NCBI GenBank assembly: GCA_024697545.1
Contig: JAILFN010000016.1
Coordinates: forward strand, 1-64,000
Direction of reading: 5' to 3'
Length of the DNA: 64,000 nucleotides
Source of the DNA: Ruminococcus sp.
GTDB lineage: Bacteria > Bacillota > Clostridia > Oscillospirales > Ruminococcaceae
In this document: positions 1 through 8,413 of the stretch, piece by piece
Layout of the letters: each line of letters opens with the position of its first letter
How positions within the stretch are numbered: position 1 is the first letter of the stretch
Notes under the pieces: generated by a model
Told to the model about the DNA's origin: nothing
Database searches by the model: none
Seen by the model: only the letters and a program-made list of their open reading frames with translations
Translations under genes and position numbers: made by a program

Positions 1-1
1 T

Positions 2-901
2 GATATTCCTGCATTTTATTCTCAGTGGTTCATGAACAGGATACGGGCAGGCTTTGTGTTGGTGAGAAACCCTTACCGCCCCGATTGGATAACACGCTAC
101 GAACTTAGTCCCGATGTTGTGGACTGCCTTGCGTTCTGCACAAAGGACCCTGAACCGATGCTGAAGCACCTTAAAGAACTGAAAGCCTATCATCAGTATT
201 GGTTCGTAACGATCACGCCCTACGGCAAAGAAGTCGAGCCGAATGTACCGCCGAAAGAAAAGGTAATTCAGGACTTCATCACACTTTCCGAAAAGGTCGG
301 AGTAAACTGCATCGGCTGGCGGTATGATCCGATATTAATCGACCGCACCTACACCCTTGAACGGCATATAGCCGATTTTGAGCAGATGTGCAGGACACTC
401 TCGGGATATACGAAAGTCTGCATTATCAGCTTCATTGACCTGTACGAAAAGGTCAAGCGTAACTTTCCGCAGGCAAGAACGGTCACTCCGCAGGAGCGCA
501 TCACCATCGGCAGGACTTTTGCAGAGATAGGCAAACGCTATGGCATTACAATAAAAGCCTGCGCCGAAGGAACCGACCTTGCACCATACGGCGTGGACTG
601 CTCCGGCTGCATGACAAAGCAGACCTTTGAAACGACTATCGGCAGCAATCTTATCGTGCCGAAGAAGAAATCTCAGAGAGCTGAATGTGCCTGTGTTCTT
701 GGTACGGACATTGGCGCTTACGATACCTGCGGACACCTCTGCCGTTACTGCTACGCAAACTACAACCATGAAAATGTCAGACGGAATATGCAGCTTCATG
801 ATCCTGAGTCGCCCTTTCTTGTAGGCAATTTGCAGGAGGGCGAGGTCATTCATCTGGCAAGTCAGGAAAGCTGGATAGATGCACAGCTTTCATTCTTTTA
901 G
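2..901 (+). CDS. DUF1848 family protein, left-truncated by window edge
   Basis: The reading frame is open from base 2, and the residues before the first internal ATG at 32 (DIPAFYSQWF) fit the usual DUF1848 N-terminus, so the gene starts outside the window. DUF1848 proteins have no settled function. The C-terminal third is cysteine-rich: a CSGC pair, a CAC pair, then TCGHLCRYCY with a C-x3-C-x2-C spacing like that of radical SAM or other Fe-S proteins. Iron-sulfur binding is inferred from this spacing. It is followed after 11 bases by a broken macrodomain gene, probably of the same operon. The family call is firm, the biochemical role is unknown. Confidence 0.85.
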   Translation, partial: DIPAFYSQWFMNRIRAGFVLVRNPYRPDWITRYELSPDVVDCLAFCTKDPEPMLKHLKELKAYHQYWFVTITPYGKEVEPNVPPKEKVIQDFITLSEKVGVNCIGWRYDPILIDRTYTLERHIADFEQMCRTLSGYTKVCIISFIDLYEKVKRNFPQARTVTPQERITIGRTFAEIGKRYGITIKACAEGTDLAPYGVDCSGCMTKQTFETTIGSNLIVPKKKSQRAECACVLGTDIGAYDTCGHLCRYCYANYNHENVRRNMQLHDPESPFLVGNLQEGEVIHLASQESWIDAQLSFF

Positions 902-912
902 GCGGTGATACT

Positions 913-1396
913 ATGAACAGACTTGACTATTTGATAGACTATTTGCTTTCCGAGCGTAATGACCTCGGCAGGATAGAAATACCGCAAAATGAGCAGGACA
1001 AATTCAGATTGTATCGCAGTTTGGTAAATATTCGCCCTGCTGTCAAGGCAGACGAGGACTTTTTGCTGGCGGAGGACGAATACCTCACCGCTCTGACCGA
1101 GAGCAAAGGTATCACCTCTATTGCCGATTTATCGCCAAATAGAGGACGGCATTTATCTCTGGAAAGGCGACATCACGACGCTCCGATGCGTTGCTATCGT
1201 CAATGCCGCCAATTCGGGAATGACGGGGTGCTGGCAGCCGTGTCACTCCTGTATCGACAAATGCATACACACCTTTGCGGGGGTGCGGCTTCGTTACAAG
1301 TGCGGTCAGATCATGCAGGCGCAGGGGCGTGAAGAACCCACGGGCAAGGCAAAAATAACACCTGCTTACAATCTGCCCTGTGACTATGTGATACAC
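913..1396 (+). pseudogene. Zinc-containing macrodomain protein (ADP-ribose hydrolase), frameshifted and truncated
   Basis: The first part reads as the N-terminal helical region of bacterial Zn-macrodomain ADP-ribosyl hydrolases. From about 1121 the homology continues in the next frame, with the [13 protein letters not shown] core, [11 protein letters not shown] and the zinc-ligand stretch [14 protein letters not shown]. Removing one A from the AAA at 1137-1139 restores a single frame, so this is a one-base insertion. Homology then stops after CDYVIHT near 1396, where an IS66 fragment begins, so roughly the last 100 residues are missing. Intact enzymes remove ADP-ribose from proteins. The gene cannot make a full enzyme as read; a sequencing error could explain the frameshift but not the truncation. 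Confidence 0.85.
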
Positions 1397-1560
1397 ACCG
1401 CCTGCCGCACTCGTTTCAGACGGTAGTAATATGTCTTAAGATTGATACCGTTCTGCCTGCACCATTCAGCTACAGTAAGACCGCTTTCGTTTCTCTGCTG
1501 TATCATTTCTGCCCATTGTTTCAGCTTAACTTCGTTTTTGATCTTCGTTATCTCATTCAT
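1384..1560 (-). mobile_element. IS66-family accessory protein (TnpA) fragment
   Basis: On the minus strand an ATG at 1560 opens a 58-codon frame beginning MNEITKIKNEVKLKQWAEMI and continuing with SGLTVAEWCRQNGI and [11 protein letters not shown]. This is the N-terminal helix-turn-helix region of the IS66 TnpA/OrfA accessory protein, which is normally about 105-120 residues. The frame runs into macrodomain sequence and stops, so only the 5' part of an insertion element remains. It sits exactly where the macrodomain homology ends, which makes it the likely cause of that gene's loss. No IS66 tnpB or tnpC is nearby. I could not define the terminal inverted repeat. Confidence 0.75.
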
Positions 1561-1816
1561 TCTGATCTACTCTGGTTCGACTATTTTGGATAGTTCTAGT
1601 TTAGTCTATTTGGACTTCTTTGGGTAGGGTGGGGAGTTTTTTGGCGGGTACTGACAATCAAATAATCATGTGCTAATATGCAGATAAGACCGACTGCTTT
1701 CACAATCGGTCTCATCATACACTTTTCTATTGCACTATTTTGCGTTTACACAGAATTTGGGAGAGAGTCCCTCCGAAGAGGCTCTGAAAAATAAGTTAGT
1801 ATATACGTTTTAAATA
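1561..1816. other. Intergenic stretch with hairpin and possible IS scar
   Basis: There is no convincing gene here. An inverted repeat AGACCGA/TCGGTCT spans 1687-1712. The segment around 1745-1790 (ACACAGAATTTGGGAGAG) resembles ends seen in IS256-type elements, but this is from memory and weak. The stretch probably contains the upstream end of the IS66 remnant. Confidence 0.3.
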
Positions 1817-2749
1817 TCAATTATTACTGTTGTTTTTGACTTCTATGTCTATATCCGATTCAGATATTTTGTCCTTTATGTTTTCACTGATATTGCAGTC
1901 AATAAAGGTCATTTCTTTCAGATTTGTAGGAAGTGATGAAATATCTATATTATCACCTATTATAAAATCGTGAAATTCAGCTCGTTCCAATGAATTCATT
2001 TCATCGAAATAATCATCAGGAAGTTTGAGTTTATTCTCGCCTGAATAATTATATATTATCAATTCTTGTACCGAAGAAAAATGTGATGTGATTTCGAGTT
2101 CTTCCTCATTGTATACCGTACACTCTAGTTTTTTAAGTCCTGACATATCAACTATAGGAGTCAGGTCGATTTGAGGGAAAAGTGGTTCAAGATTCAGTTC
2201 TTCCAAACTGTCCAACTTAGTTAGCGGAGACAGATCAAATGGTTTGCGTTCAATGCCCCAAAATAATATACTTTTAATTTTACGGCATTTGCTGATATCT
2301 CTGATATTATCATCAGTGATATGTCCTCCAAATAACCAAATGCATTCTAACTCCGGCATTCTATCTGATATTTCATCTAAACAAATTTCGGTGTAGTCGC
2401 CGTTGTGGATAATCAATTTTTTCAGCGATCCCACTTCTGGAAATGAAGAAATATTAAGAGGACAAGATTCATCAACATTAACATTTAAATCTTGAAGCTC
2501 ATCAAGTTCTTTAAGAAAGTCAAATTTGTCGATCGAATCTACTTCAAGAGTTTTCAGTTTTTTCATTCTATTAAGACCAAATGAAGAATATATTCTTACT
2601 GTTCTGGCGTCATCATCCAACAATTCTCTGCAATTTGTATTATAAAGTTCCCAGCCTGATGAAGTGCGTAACAACGTTTTACTTCTGAAAAACCATACAC
2701 CTGTACACACAATAATAGCTATAATACAAAAAATAATTATTTTTTTCAT
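1817..2749 (-). CDS. Membrane-anchored leucine-rich-repeat-like protein
   Basis: I chose the ATG at 2749 because GGAGG lies 10 bases upstream and the protein then opens with MKKIIIFCIIAIIVC, an N-terminal membrane anchor. The remaining ~290 residues show irregular leucine-rich repeats (LKTLEVDSIDKFDFL, LKKLIIHNGDY, LEELNLEPLF, LKKLECTVY, LKEMTFIDCN). The anchor would place the repeats outside the cell; no lipobox is evident. The gene is much more AT-rich than its neighbours, with AAA/TTA-rich codon use, which points to recent acquisition. It has its own minus-strand promoter at 2845-2873. The binding partner is unknown. Confidence 0.75.
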   Translation of the reverse strand: MKKIIIFCIIAIIVCTGVWFFRSKTLLRTSSGWELYNTNCRELLDDDARTVRIYSSFGLNRMKKLKTLEVDSIDKFDFLKELDELQDLNVNVDESCPLNISSFPEVGSLKKLIIHNGDYTEICLDEISDRMPELECIWLFGGHITDDNIRDISKCRKIKSILFWGIERKPFDLSPLTKLDSLEELNLEPLFPQIDLTPIVDMSGLKKLECTVYNEEELEITSHFSSVQELIIYNYSGENKLKLPDDYFDEMNSLERAEFHDFIIGDNIDISSLPTNLKEMTFIDCNISENIKDKISESDIDIEVKNNSNN

Positions 2750-2844
2750 ACGTATAAAACCTCCAGAATGATTATCAGAATCATTTTCCATATAAAGATA
2801 TAACACTTCATATTCCTGTTTATTGAATTATTCAATTCACAAAT

Positions 2845-2873
2845 ATTATATCATTTGTGCGATGTTTTGTCAA
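2845..2873 (-). promoter_or_regulatory. Sigma-A-type promoter for the LRR-like gene
   Basis: Reading the minus strand, TTGACA (2873-2868) and TATAAT (2850-2845) are separated by 17 bases and lie about 95 bases upstream of the start codon. Confidence 0.75.
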
Positions 2874-3170
2874 TAATAAAGGTCGGAAAGACCGGCTGCA
2901 AGGGTGCGTGGAGCAAAATACGCAAGGTCGGGGTAAAGTGATTCGCAGCTGACAGGATCAGTTGATCAATGAAAAAGGGACGGCAGACAGCCGCCCCTTT
3001 CGTTTATGCGGTCGCGGGCTGCATGGTAAGGCGGCGGTCATCTGTCAAAGCTCGGATCGTCGGATCCACTCTATACAACCGAAATATCAAGCGGTGGAAT
3101 TGTGCAATATCCACAAGCATACCCCTTAAAACTTTGTAAATAACCACAGGTGTAAATTCTGTATTTTTTA
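2874..3170. other. Intergenic region with one terminator-like hairpin
   Basis: I see no gene. AAAGGGaCGGC/GCCGcCCCTTT forms a hairpin at 2974-3000, but only a weak T-run follows. The rest shows no recognisable element. Confidence 0.4.
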
Positions 3171-3199
3171 TTGAAGATCTGTTGCAGATATGTTATAAT
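3171..3199 (+). promoter_or_regulatory. Promoter of the degraded leader-peptide gene
   Basis: TTGAAG (3171-3176) and TATAAT (3194-3199) have a 17-base spacer. An AAGGAGA ribosome site and an ATG at 3276 follow, so expression signals are intact although the coding sequence is broken. Confidence 0.7.
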
Positions 3200-3275
3200 A
3201 TAATTACAAGTTAATGAGTCTGACCGTGCGATCTTTTTGGTCGTACCGGCTGTTTGTGTGTAAGGAGAAAATACT

Positions 3276-3510
3276 ATGAGCTAAGAAATCAAAAATAATG
3301 AAATGGAACTCGATCTTGAAAAAAATGGAACAGGTCAGCGGAGGCGTTTCTCTTGAGGATGTTGTCACAGCGATACGCAGATCGGGAAAAGCACGCTATT
3401 ACAGGGAGCTGCTAAGGACCAAAGGCAAGGCTGCTGCTGCTGCCGAGTGCTGCGCCGACAATCCTCCCGAAATGTGCGGTTTATGCGCCGCAGCTGTCAC
3501 AATGGTCTAA
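3276..3510 (+). pseudogene. Double-glycine leader peptide gene, broken by nonsense and frameshift
   Basis: After AAGGAGA the ATG at 3276 is followed by AGC and then a TAA at 3282. Past that stop the same frame reads EIKNNEMELDLEK, and from the A-run near 3318 the next frame continues MEQVSGG followed by VSLEDVVTAIRR and a tail with ECCADNPPEMCGLC. Joined, this is a classic acidic leader ending in a Gly-Gly processing site plus a ~54-residue core with four cysteines. Such leaders direct export and cleavage by C39-type transporters, or modification of RiPPs. No transporter or modifying enzyme is nearby. The class of product is not assignable. Confidence 0.6.
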
Positions 3511-3537
3511 TGACCGAAACAGCGGCGCTAAAAAGAG

Positions 3538-4351
3538 GTGACGAAGGTCATGGACAGGACGTGTGAAAACACGGTCACGGGACGAAAGCGCGCGTTGACG
3601 GAGAAAGGCGGTCTGAAAGTTTTTCGGGACGGGCAATGGCATGAGCCTGATCTTAACAGCATCTTTGACGGAGAGCCCGTGCCCTGCACGGTCGGGGATA
3701 TAATTTACGCCCGTGATGATTTTTATGCCGCGGGCACGGCGGCAGACGGGCGGGCAACGCTCCATTCCTCTCTTACGGGAGAGCTTTGGACACCCGTGAA
3801 TTATTACAGAGCAGCACTTCTGGGAAGGCGGCATAATGCCGAAGGGCGGTGCCGTCAGGCTCTTCTTTGAGCCCTGCATGAGTCAGATACTTATGGTCTG
3901 CACAAGCGGAGATGTGGCGATCGTTCCCGAGTGTACGAAATGCGTAAAGATCCTGCATCTGACCGAGCGCACTGTTGCCGATGCAGAATATGAGGATCAC
4001 CGCATGACGCTCAGCTTTGCAGACGGCGGCACCGAGTCATTCTCTCTCATCACCGCGGATCGTATCCGTGTGTCGCTGAGCTATGTTAAGAATGCCTGTG
4101 CAAAAGGCGGCGAGCTCATAGACGTGCGCCCGCAGCATCTTCGTATGCAGGAAGGCCCCATACCCTGTACAGCCGCAGTCGCCCCCGAGGAGCTTGACGA
4201 ATATCTGCAAGACAAAGACCCCGATACAAAGCTGTTTTTCATGTGCAGCTACGGAACGGTCGCAGATCAGGCGGCATGGCACAGCTACTATCTCGGCTTT
4301 CGGAATGCCCGTTCTGTCGGCGGCTGGCACAAGGGGATGCACATCGACTGA
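3538..4351 (+). pseudogene. Frameshifted protein of unknown family with C-terminal rhodanese-like domain
   Basis: Two overlapping frames (3538-3870 and 3836-4351) read best as one gene: the first reaches GELWTPVNY and the second picks up TEQHFWEGG around 3805, one frame over, consistent with a single inserted base. The first ~90 residues are unrecognised. The end matches the rhodanese outline: LIDVRP, then FFMCSYGTVADQAA with a candidate active-site cysteine, then GFRNARSVGGWHKG. Rhodaneses move sulfane sulfur or act as inactive binding modules. It lies 28 bases after the broken leader peptide, so it may have belonged to the same locus. An alternative is two genuinely separate short genes. 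Confidence 0.5.
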
Positions 4352-4363
4352 TAACAGACCATC

Positions 4364-4413
4364 AAGGCAATACCGCAGGATCACAGCCCGACAGCTTTTT
4401 GCGGTGTTGCCTT
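4364..4413. repeat. 14-bp-stem hairpin repeat, copy 1
   Basis: AAGGCAATACCGCA (4364-4377) pairs with TGCGGTGTTGCCTT (4400-4413) with one G-T wobble. The right arm core TGCGGTGTTGCC recurs exactly at 34780-34791 in another hairpin. The run after it is A-rich rather than T-rich, so on the plus strand it is not a normal terminator. Confidence 0.6.
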
Positions 4414-4577
4414 AAAAAATGCTTGCATTATCGGAGAGAGTGTGGTATAATTACCATAAGTGGATATTTGAATGGCGGCACCGACTAAATATTGTATGCA
4501 CATATTCTGCATAATATACGGCTTATAAAGTGAATATACGCATACTTTTCTATAATATGCAGGATTTTCACAGAAAA

Positions 4578-4640
4578 TTTGCATATTTCGAGAAAAAATA
4601 TGCAAAAAGCCCTTGACATTGTGCGAAAAGGGTGTATAAT
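4578..4640 (+). promoter_or_regulatory. argG promoter with upstream palindromic operator candidate
   Basis: TTGACA (4613-4618) and TATAAT (4635-4640) are spaced by 16 bases. Immediately upstream TTTGCATATTT (4578-4588) and AAATATGCAAA (4596-4606) form a perfect inverted repeat with a 7-base centre. Related TGCATA/ATATGC half-sites occur at 4494-4514 and 4555-4561. Location and AT-rich symmetry fit an arginine repressor target, but it is not the classic ARG box. Confidence 0.65.
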
Positions 4641-4707
4641 AATATATATCGGTACGACACTGAAAATATTTAAAGCTTAGATATAAGATAAACTGGAGGA
4701 ATCAGCA

Positions 4708-5937
4708 ATGGCTAAGGAAATCAAAAAGGTAGTTCTCGCATATTCGGGCGGTCTTGATACTTCTATCATCATCCCGTGGCTGAAGGAGAATTATAACAAC
4801 TGTGAGGTCATCGCAGTGTCCGGCGACGTAGGACAGGGCACCGAGCTTGACGGTCTTGAGGAAAAGGCTATCAAGACAGGCGCTTCAAAGCTCTATATCG
4901 AGGATCTCAAGAAGGAGTTCATCGAGGAGTACGTTTACCCCACCGTTCAGGCAGGCGCTGTGTATGAGAACAGATACCTGCTGGGTACTTCCTTTGCAAG
5001 ACCTATCATTGCAAAGAGGATCGCAGAGATCGCACTCGCCGAGGGCGCTGACGCTATCTGCCACGGCTGCACCGGCAAGGGCAACGACCAGGTAAGATTT
5101 GAGCTCGCTATCAAGAGATATGCTCCCGATATGCAGATCATCGCTCCCTGGAGGATCTGGGATATCAAGAGCCGTGAGCAGGAGATAGATTATGCCGAGG
5201 CTCACAACATTCCGCTTAAAATAAACCGTGAGACCAATTATTCCAAGGATAAGAACCTGTGGCACCTCTCCCATGAGGGTCTGGATCTTGAGGATCCCGC
5301 AAACGAGCCTCAGTACGAGAAGCCCGGCTTCCTCGAGATGGGCGTATCTCCCATCGACGCTCCCGACAAGCCTACTTACGTTACCATTCATTTCGAGAAG
5401 GGCATACCCACCGCTGTTGACGGCGTAGAGATGGACGGTCCCGCACTCGTTGCAAAGCTCAATGAGCTGGGCGGCGCTAACGGTATCGGTCTTGCAGACC
5501 TCGTTGAGAACAGACTGGTAGGCATGAAGAGCCGCGGCGTGTACGAGACTCCCGGCGGAACTATCCTTTACCACGCTCACGATGTTCTCGAGACCATCAC
5601 CATCGACAAGGAGACTGCGCGTATCAAGCAGTACCTCTCCATAAAGTTTGCTGACGTTGTATACAACGGTCAGTGGTACACACCTCTGCGTGAGGCTATG
5701 AGCGCATTCGTTACCGAGACTCAGAAGACTGTTACCGGTGACGTAAGACTCAAGCTCTACAAGGGCAATATCATCAACGCAGGCGTTACCTCGCCCTACA
5801 CCCTCTATGATGAGGAAGTTGCTACATTCGATGAGGACGATGTTTACGATCAGAAGGACAGCGCAGGCTTCATCAATCTGTTCGGTCTGCCCATCAAGGT
5901 AAGGGCAAAGCTGGAGCAGAAGAGAGGTCAGCAGTAA
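4708..5937 (+). CDS. argG: Argininosuccinate synthase
   Basis: The 409-residue product catalyses ATP-dependent ligation of citrulline and aspartate to argininosuccinate in the cytosol, the penultimate step of arginine synthesis. The N-terminal [10 protein letters not shown] is the PP-loop ATP pyrophosphatase motif, and length matches the family. ATG follows a GGAGG site. It leads a seven-gene arg cluster that encodes every step from glutamate. A consensus promoter and an AT-rich palindrome lie upstream, so repression by arginine is plausible. A hairpin at 5958-5996 after the gene may reduce read-through. Confidence 0.97.
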   Translation: MAKEIKKVVLAYSGGLDTSIIIPWLKENYNNCEVIAVSGDVGQGTELDGLEEKAIKTGASKLYIEDLKKEFIEEYVYPTVQAGAVYENRYLLGTSFARPIIAKRIAEIALAEGADAICHGCTGKGNDQVRFELAIKRYAPDMQIIAPWRIWDIKSREQEIDYAEAHNIPLKINRETNYSKDKNLWHLSHEGLDLEDPANEPQYEKPGFLEMGVSPIDAPDKPTYVTIHFEKGIPTAVDGVEMDGPALVAKLNELGGANGIGLADLVENRLVGMKSRGVYETPGGTILYHAHDVLETITIDKETARIKQYLSIKFADVVYNGQWYTPLREAMSAFVTETQKTVTGDVRLKLYKGNIINAGVTSPYTLYDEEVATFDEDDVYDQKDSAGFINLFGLPIKVRAKLEQKRGQQ

Positions 5938-5957
5938 TAACGGTATATCCATACGGC

Positions 5958-5996
5958 AGCCCGCACGCGGAGATCTTTTCCGCAGTGCGGCTTTGC
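5958..5996 (+). terminator. Hairpin after argG, possible weak terminator
   Basis: AGCCCGCAC-GCGGA pairs with TCCGC-AGTGC-GGCT across 5958-5992, followed only by TTT. It may partly terminate or stabilise the argG message. Confidence 0.45.
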
Positions 5997-6020
5997 CGCA
6001 GTTGAAGGAGGGTGAATCAA

Positions 6021-6464
6021 ATGGCTGATAATGAGAATTTATTTGAAGGCGGTATCGAGAAAAAGGTCGAGATATCCTATGACAGTCTCCCCAATTCCTC
6101 TTTTGAGGACGTGAATCTGGGAGAGGCAAAGTTTTCAAACGTTAACCTGAAGGATTCCAGCTTCGATGATGTAAATATGGACGGTGTCGTGTTCAACAAT
6201 ATCAGTATGCAGAACGGTGAGTTCACCGACATTTACATGGTCGGTGCGAGGTATCTCGGCGTGAACCTAACGGGTGCGAGATTCGGCTGCTCTATAATGA
6301 ACAACGTTGAGTTCAAGAACCCCGATCTGAAGAATTCGCAGTTCGTACACTGTGACCTTTCGGGCGTTGAGATAAACGACTGCAGGATCGACGGTCTGAA
6401 GATCGACGGCATTGACATCGCAAAGCTTCTCGAGCAGTACAAGGGCTGGGAAGAGAAGAAGTAA
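6021..6464 (+). CDS. Pentapeptide-repeat-like protein within the arg cluster
   Basis: The ATG at 6021 sits 9 bases after GGAGG; the in-frame GTG at 6012 abuts that site and is unlikely to be used. The 147-residue product has a repeated five-residue pattern over most of its length (SSFEDVNLGEAKFSNVNLKD, DSSFDDVNMDGVVF, GARYLGVNLTGARF), which predicts a right-handed quadrilateral beta-helix, and ends in a short charged helix. No signal peptide is seen, so it is cytosolic. Pentapeptide-repeat proteins have varied or unknown roles. Lying between argG and argH suggests co-expression, but nothing in the sequence links it to arginine metabolism. Confidence 0.8.
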   Translation: MADNENLFEGGIEKKVEISYDSLPNSSFEDVNLGEAKFSNVNLKDSSFDDVNMDGVVFNNISMQNGEFTDIYMVGARYLGVNLTGARFGCSIMNNVEFKNPDLKNSQFVHCDLSGVEINDCRIDGLKIDGIDIAKLLEQYKGWEEKK

Positions 6465-6479
6465 TAACAGATATTATCA

Positions 6480-6528
6480 AAAGCACAAATGCGGCGAGGT
6501 ATCAGGCTTCTCGCCGCAAAGCTTTTTT
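6480..6528 (+). terminator. Strong hairpin upstream of argH
   Basis: TGCGGCGAG (6490-6498) pairs with CTCGCCGCA (6510-6518), and an outer AAAAGC pairs with GCTTTTTT, ending in six T residues. It lies only 16 bases before argH, so it may terminate the argG unit or act as an attenuator. Confidence 0.7.
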
Positions 6529-6543
6529 GAAAGGAATACAGCT

Positions 6544-7929
6544 ATGGCAGATATGATGTGGGCGGGACGCTTTACAAAGCAGATAGATGAAAGGGTGAAC
6601 GATTTCAACTCTTCCATCAAGTTTGATTCGAGAATGTACCGCAGCGATATAGAAGGCTCGATAGCGCACGCCACCATGCTCGGCGAGTGCGGCATCATCG
6701 ACAAGAGCGAGAGCGAGAAGATCGTTGAGGGTCTTAAAGGCATTCTTGAGGATATCGAAAGCGGCAGGCTGGAGTTTGATCCCGCTGCCGAGGATATCCA
6801 TATGTTCAACGAGTCGGAGCTTACCAAAAGGCTCGGTGCTACAGGCAAGAGACTTCACACCGCACGCTCGAGAAACGATCAGGTGGCTCTTGACATAAGA
6901 CTTCACCTGCGTTCGGATATCGCTGAGATAAAAGCTATGACCGCCGAACTTATCGACACCATAGTAAAGCTTGCGGAAAAGAATACCGAGACTGTAATGC
7001 CCGGATACACACATATGCAGAGGGCACAGCCCATCACTTTTGCACACCATCTGCTGGCTTACGCACAGATGCTGCTGAGAGATATGGGAAGACTTGACGA
7101 TGCGGCGGAGAGAATGAACGTAAACCCCCTCGGCTCCTGCGCTCTGGCGGGCACTACCTACCCCATCGACCGCTTCCGCACCACCGAGCTGCTCGGCTTT
7201 TCAGAGCCTATGGGAAATTCGCTGGACGGTGTTTCCGACAGGGATTTCTGCATTGAGCTTGCATCGGCCATCTCTATCCTCATGATGCACCTTTCGAGAT
7301 TTTCCGAGGAGATAATACTCTGGTGCTCATGGGAGTTCAAGTTCATCGAACTTGACGACGCATATGCAACGGGCTCTTCGATAATGCCGCAGAAGAAGAA
7401 CCCCGACGTTACCGAGCTTATCCGCGGCAAGACGGGCAGAGTTTACGGCGACCTGAACACCCTGCTCACCATGATGAAGGGCATTCCCCTTGCATACAAC
7501 AAGGATATGCAGGAGGACAAGGAAGCGATATTCGACGCTGTGGACACCGTAAAGCTCTGTCTGCGTACATTCATACCCATGCTGGCTACCATGAGAGTGC
7601 TGCCCGAGAATATGCGTGCGGCGGCGGCAAAGGGCTTTATCAATGCCACCGACTGCGCCGACTATCTCGTTAAAAAGGGTATGCCCTTCCGCGATGCTTA
7701 CAAGGCTACGGGTACTCTCGTTCACATCTGCATAGAAAAGGGTCTTACGCTTGAGACTCTTCCTATCGGCGAGTACAAGGCGGTGTGCGATACCTTTGAC
7801 GAGGACGTATACGAAGCTATAAGCCTTGACACCTGCGTGATGCAGCGCGGCTCCTTCGGCGGTCCCGCTCCCGAAGCTGTAAAGGTGCAGATAGAGGGCA
7901 TAAAGGAAAAGCTGGATGTTCTTAAATAA
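6544..7929 (+). CDS. argH: Argininosuccinate lyase
   Basis: This 461-residue enzyme splits argininosuccinate to arginine and fumarate. The fumarase/ASL superfamily signature GSSIMPQKKNPD is present, as are the N-terminal MWAGRF and the TARSRNDQV segment. The ATG at 6544 follows GAAAGGAA; the longer upstream frame crosses the terminator and is not used. The gene overlaps the next small membrane protein by 14 bases, implying coupling. Length and motifs are typical. Confidence 0.97.
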   Translation: MADMMWAGRFTKQIDERVNDFNSSIKFDSRMYRSDIEGSIAHATMLGECGIIDKSESEKIVEGLKGILEDIESGRLEFDPAAEDIHMFNESELTKRLGATGKRLHTARSRNDQVALDIRLHLRSDIAEIKAMTAELIDTIVKLAEKNTETVMPGYTHMQRAQPITFAHHLLAYAQMLLRDMGRLDDAAERMNVNPLGSCALAGTTYPIDRFRTTELLGFSEPMGNSLDGVSDRDFCIELASAISILMMHLSRFSEEIILWCSWEFKFIELDDAYATGSSIMPQKKNPDVTELIRGKTGRVYGDLNTLLTMMKGIPLAYNKDMQEDKEAIFDAVDTVKLCLRTFIPMLATMRVLPENMRAAAAKGFINATDCADYLVKKGMPFRDAYKATGTLVHICIEKGLTLETLPIGEYKAVCDTFDEDVYEAISLDTCVMQRGSFGGPAPEAVKVQIEGIKEKLDVLK

Positions 7930-8413
7930 GCGTATCCATTCCCCGCTTCTGGGGCTTATATTCCTGACGGTATGGATAATACCTGCCGTCGGTCTGAAGT
8001 TTTTGTTCGACGAGCTGATAGGCTCTGTACTGCTGCACGTTTTTTATGTGATGATATTCCTGCCTGCATGGACCTTCGCGGCGGCTTTTGTCTACACAAA
8101 GCGCTGCGGGCTGAACGGTTGGCTTATAGCCTACATGGCTGCGGCTGTTGCACTGCTTTACCTGTTCTGCGGGTTCAGGGATATGAGTCCGAATTTTTGT
8201 ATAGTTAATCTTATCGGCGGATTCTTCGGTTTCGGGCTGGGGAATGTTTTCAAGGACGAGGCGCTGGTGGCGGCTCAGCAGGACATCGACAACACCCGCA
8301 GGAAGAAAAAGCTTGAGGAAGAGAAGAAATATATATCTCTCATCGACACCGACCCCTCAACAGGCGAGAGGGCAAATCTCAGAAAAAGGAACGGAAAGAA
8401 AAATGAGCACTAA
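7916..8413 (+). CDS. Small multi-pass membrane protein in arg operon
   Basis: The 165-residue product overlaps argH by 14 bases and argC by 11, so it is embedded in the operon. It has about four hydrophobic segments (PLLGLIFLTVWIIPAVG, LLHVFYVMIFLPAWTF, WLIAYMAAAVALLYLF, IVNLIGGFFGFGLG) and then a basic/acidic cytoplasmic tail rich in KKKLEEEKK. I do not recognise a family. The placement could hint at a transport or anchoring role, but this is only context. An AAGGAA ribosome site precedes the ATG. Confidence 0.75.
   Translation: MFLNKRIHSPLLGLIFLTVWIIPAVGLKFLFDELIGSVLLHVFYVMIFLPAWTFAAAFVYTKRCGLNGWLIAYMAAAVALLYLFCGFRDMSPNFCIVNLIGGFFGFGLGNVFKDEALVAAQQDIDNTRRKKKLEEEKKYISLIDTDPSTGERANLRKRNGKKNEH

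Noticed and set aside
1745-1790. IS256-type end or transposase tail
   Set aside because: Only a short resemblance from memory, with no matching second end or transposase in the window.
4885-6138. Minus-strand open frame (417 codons) opposite argG
   Set aside because: Antisense shadow of argG with no ribosome site or recognised domain.
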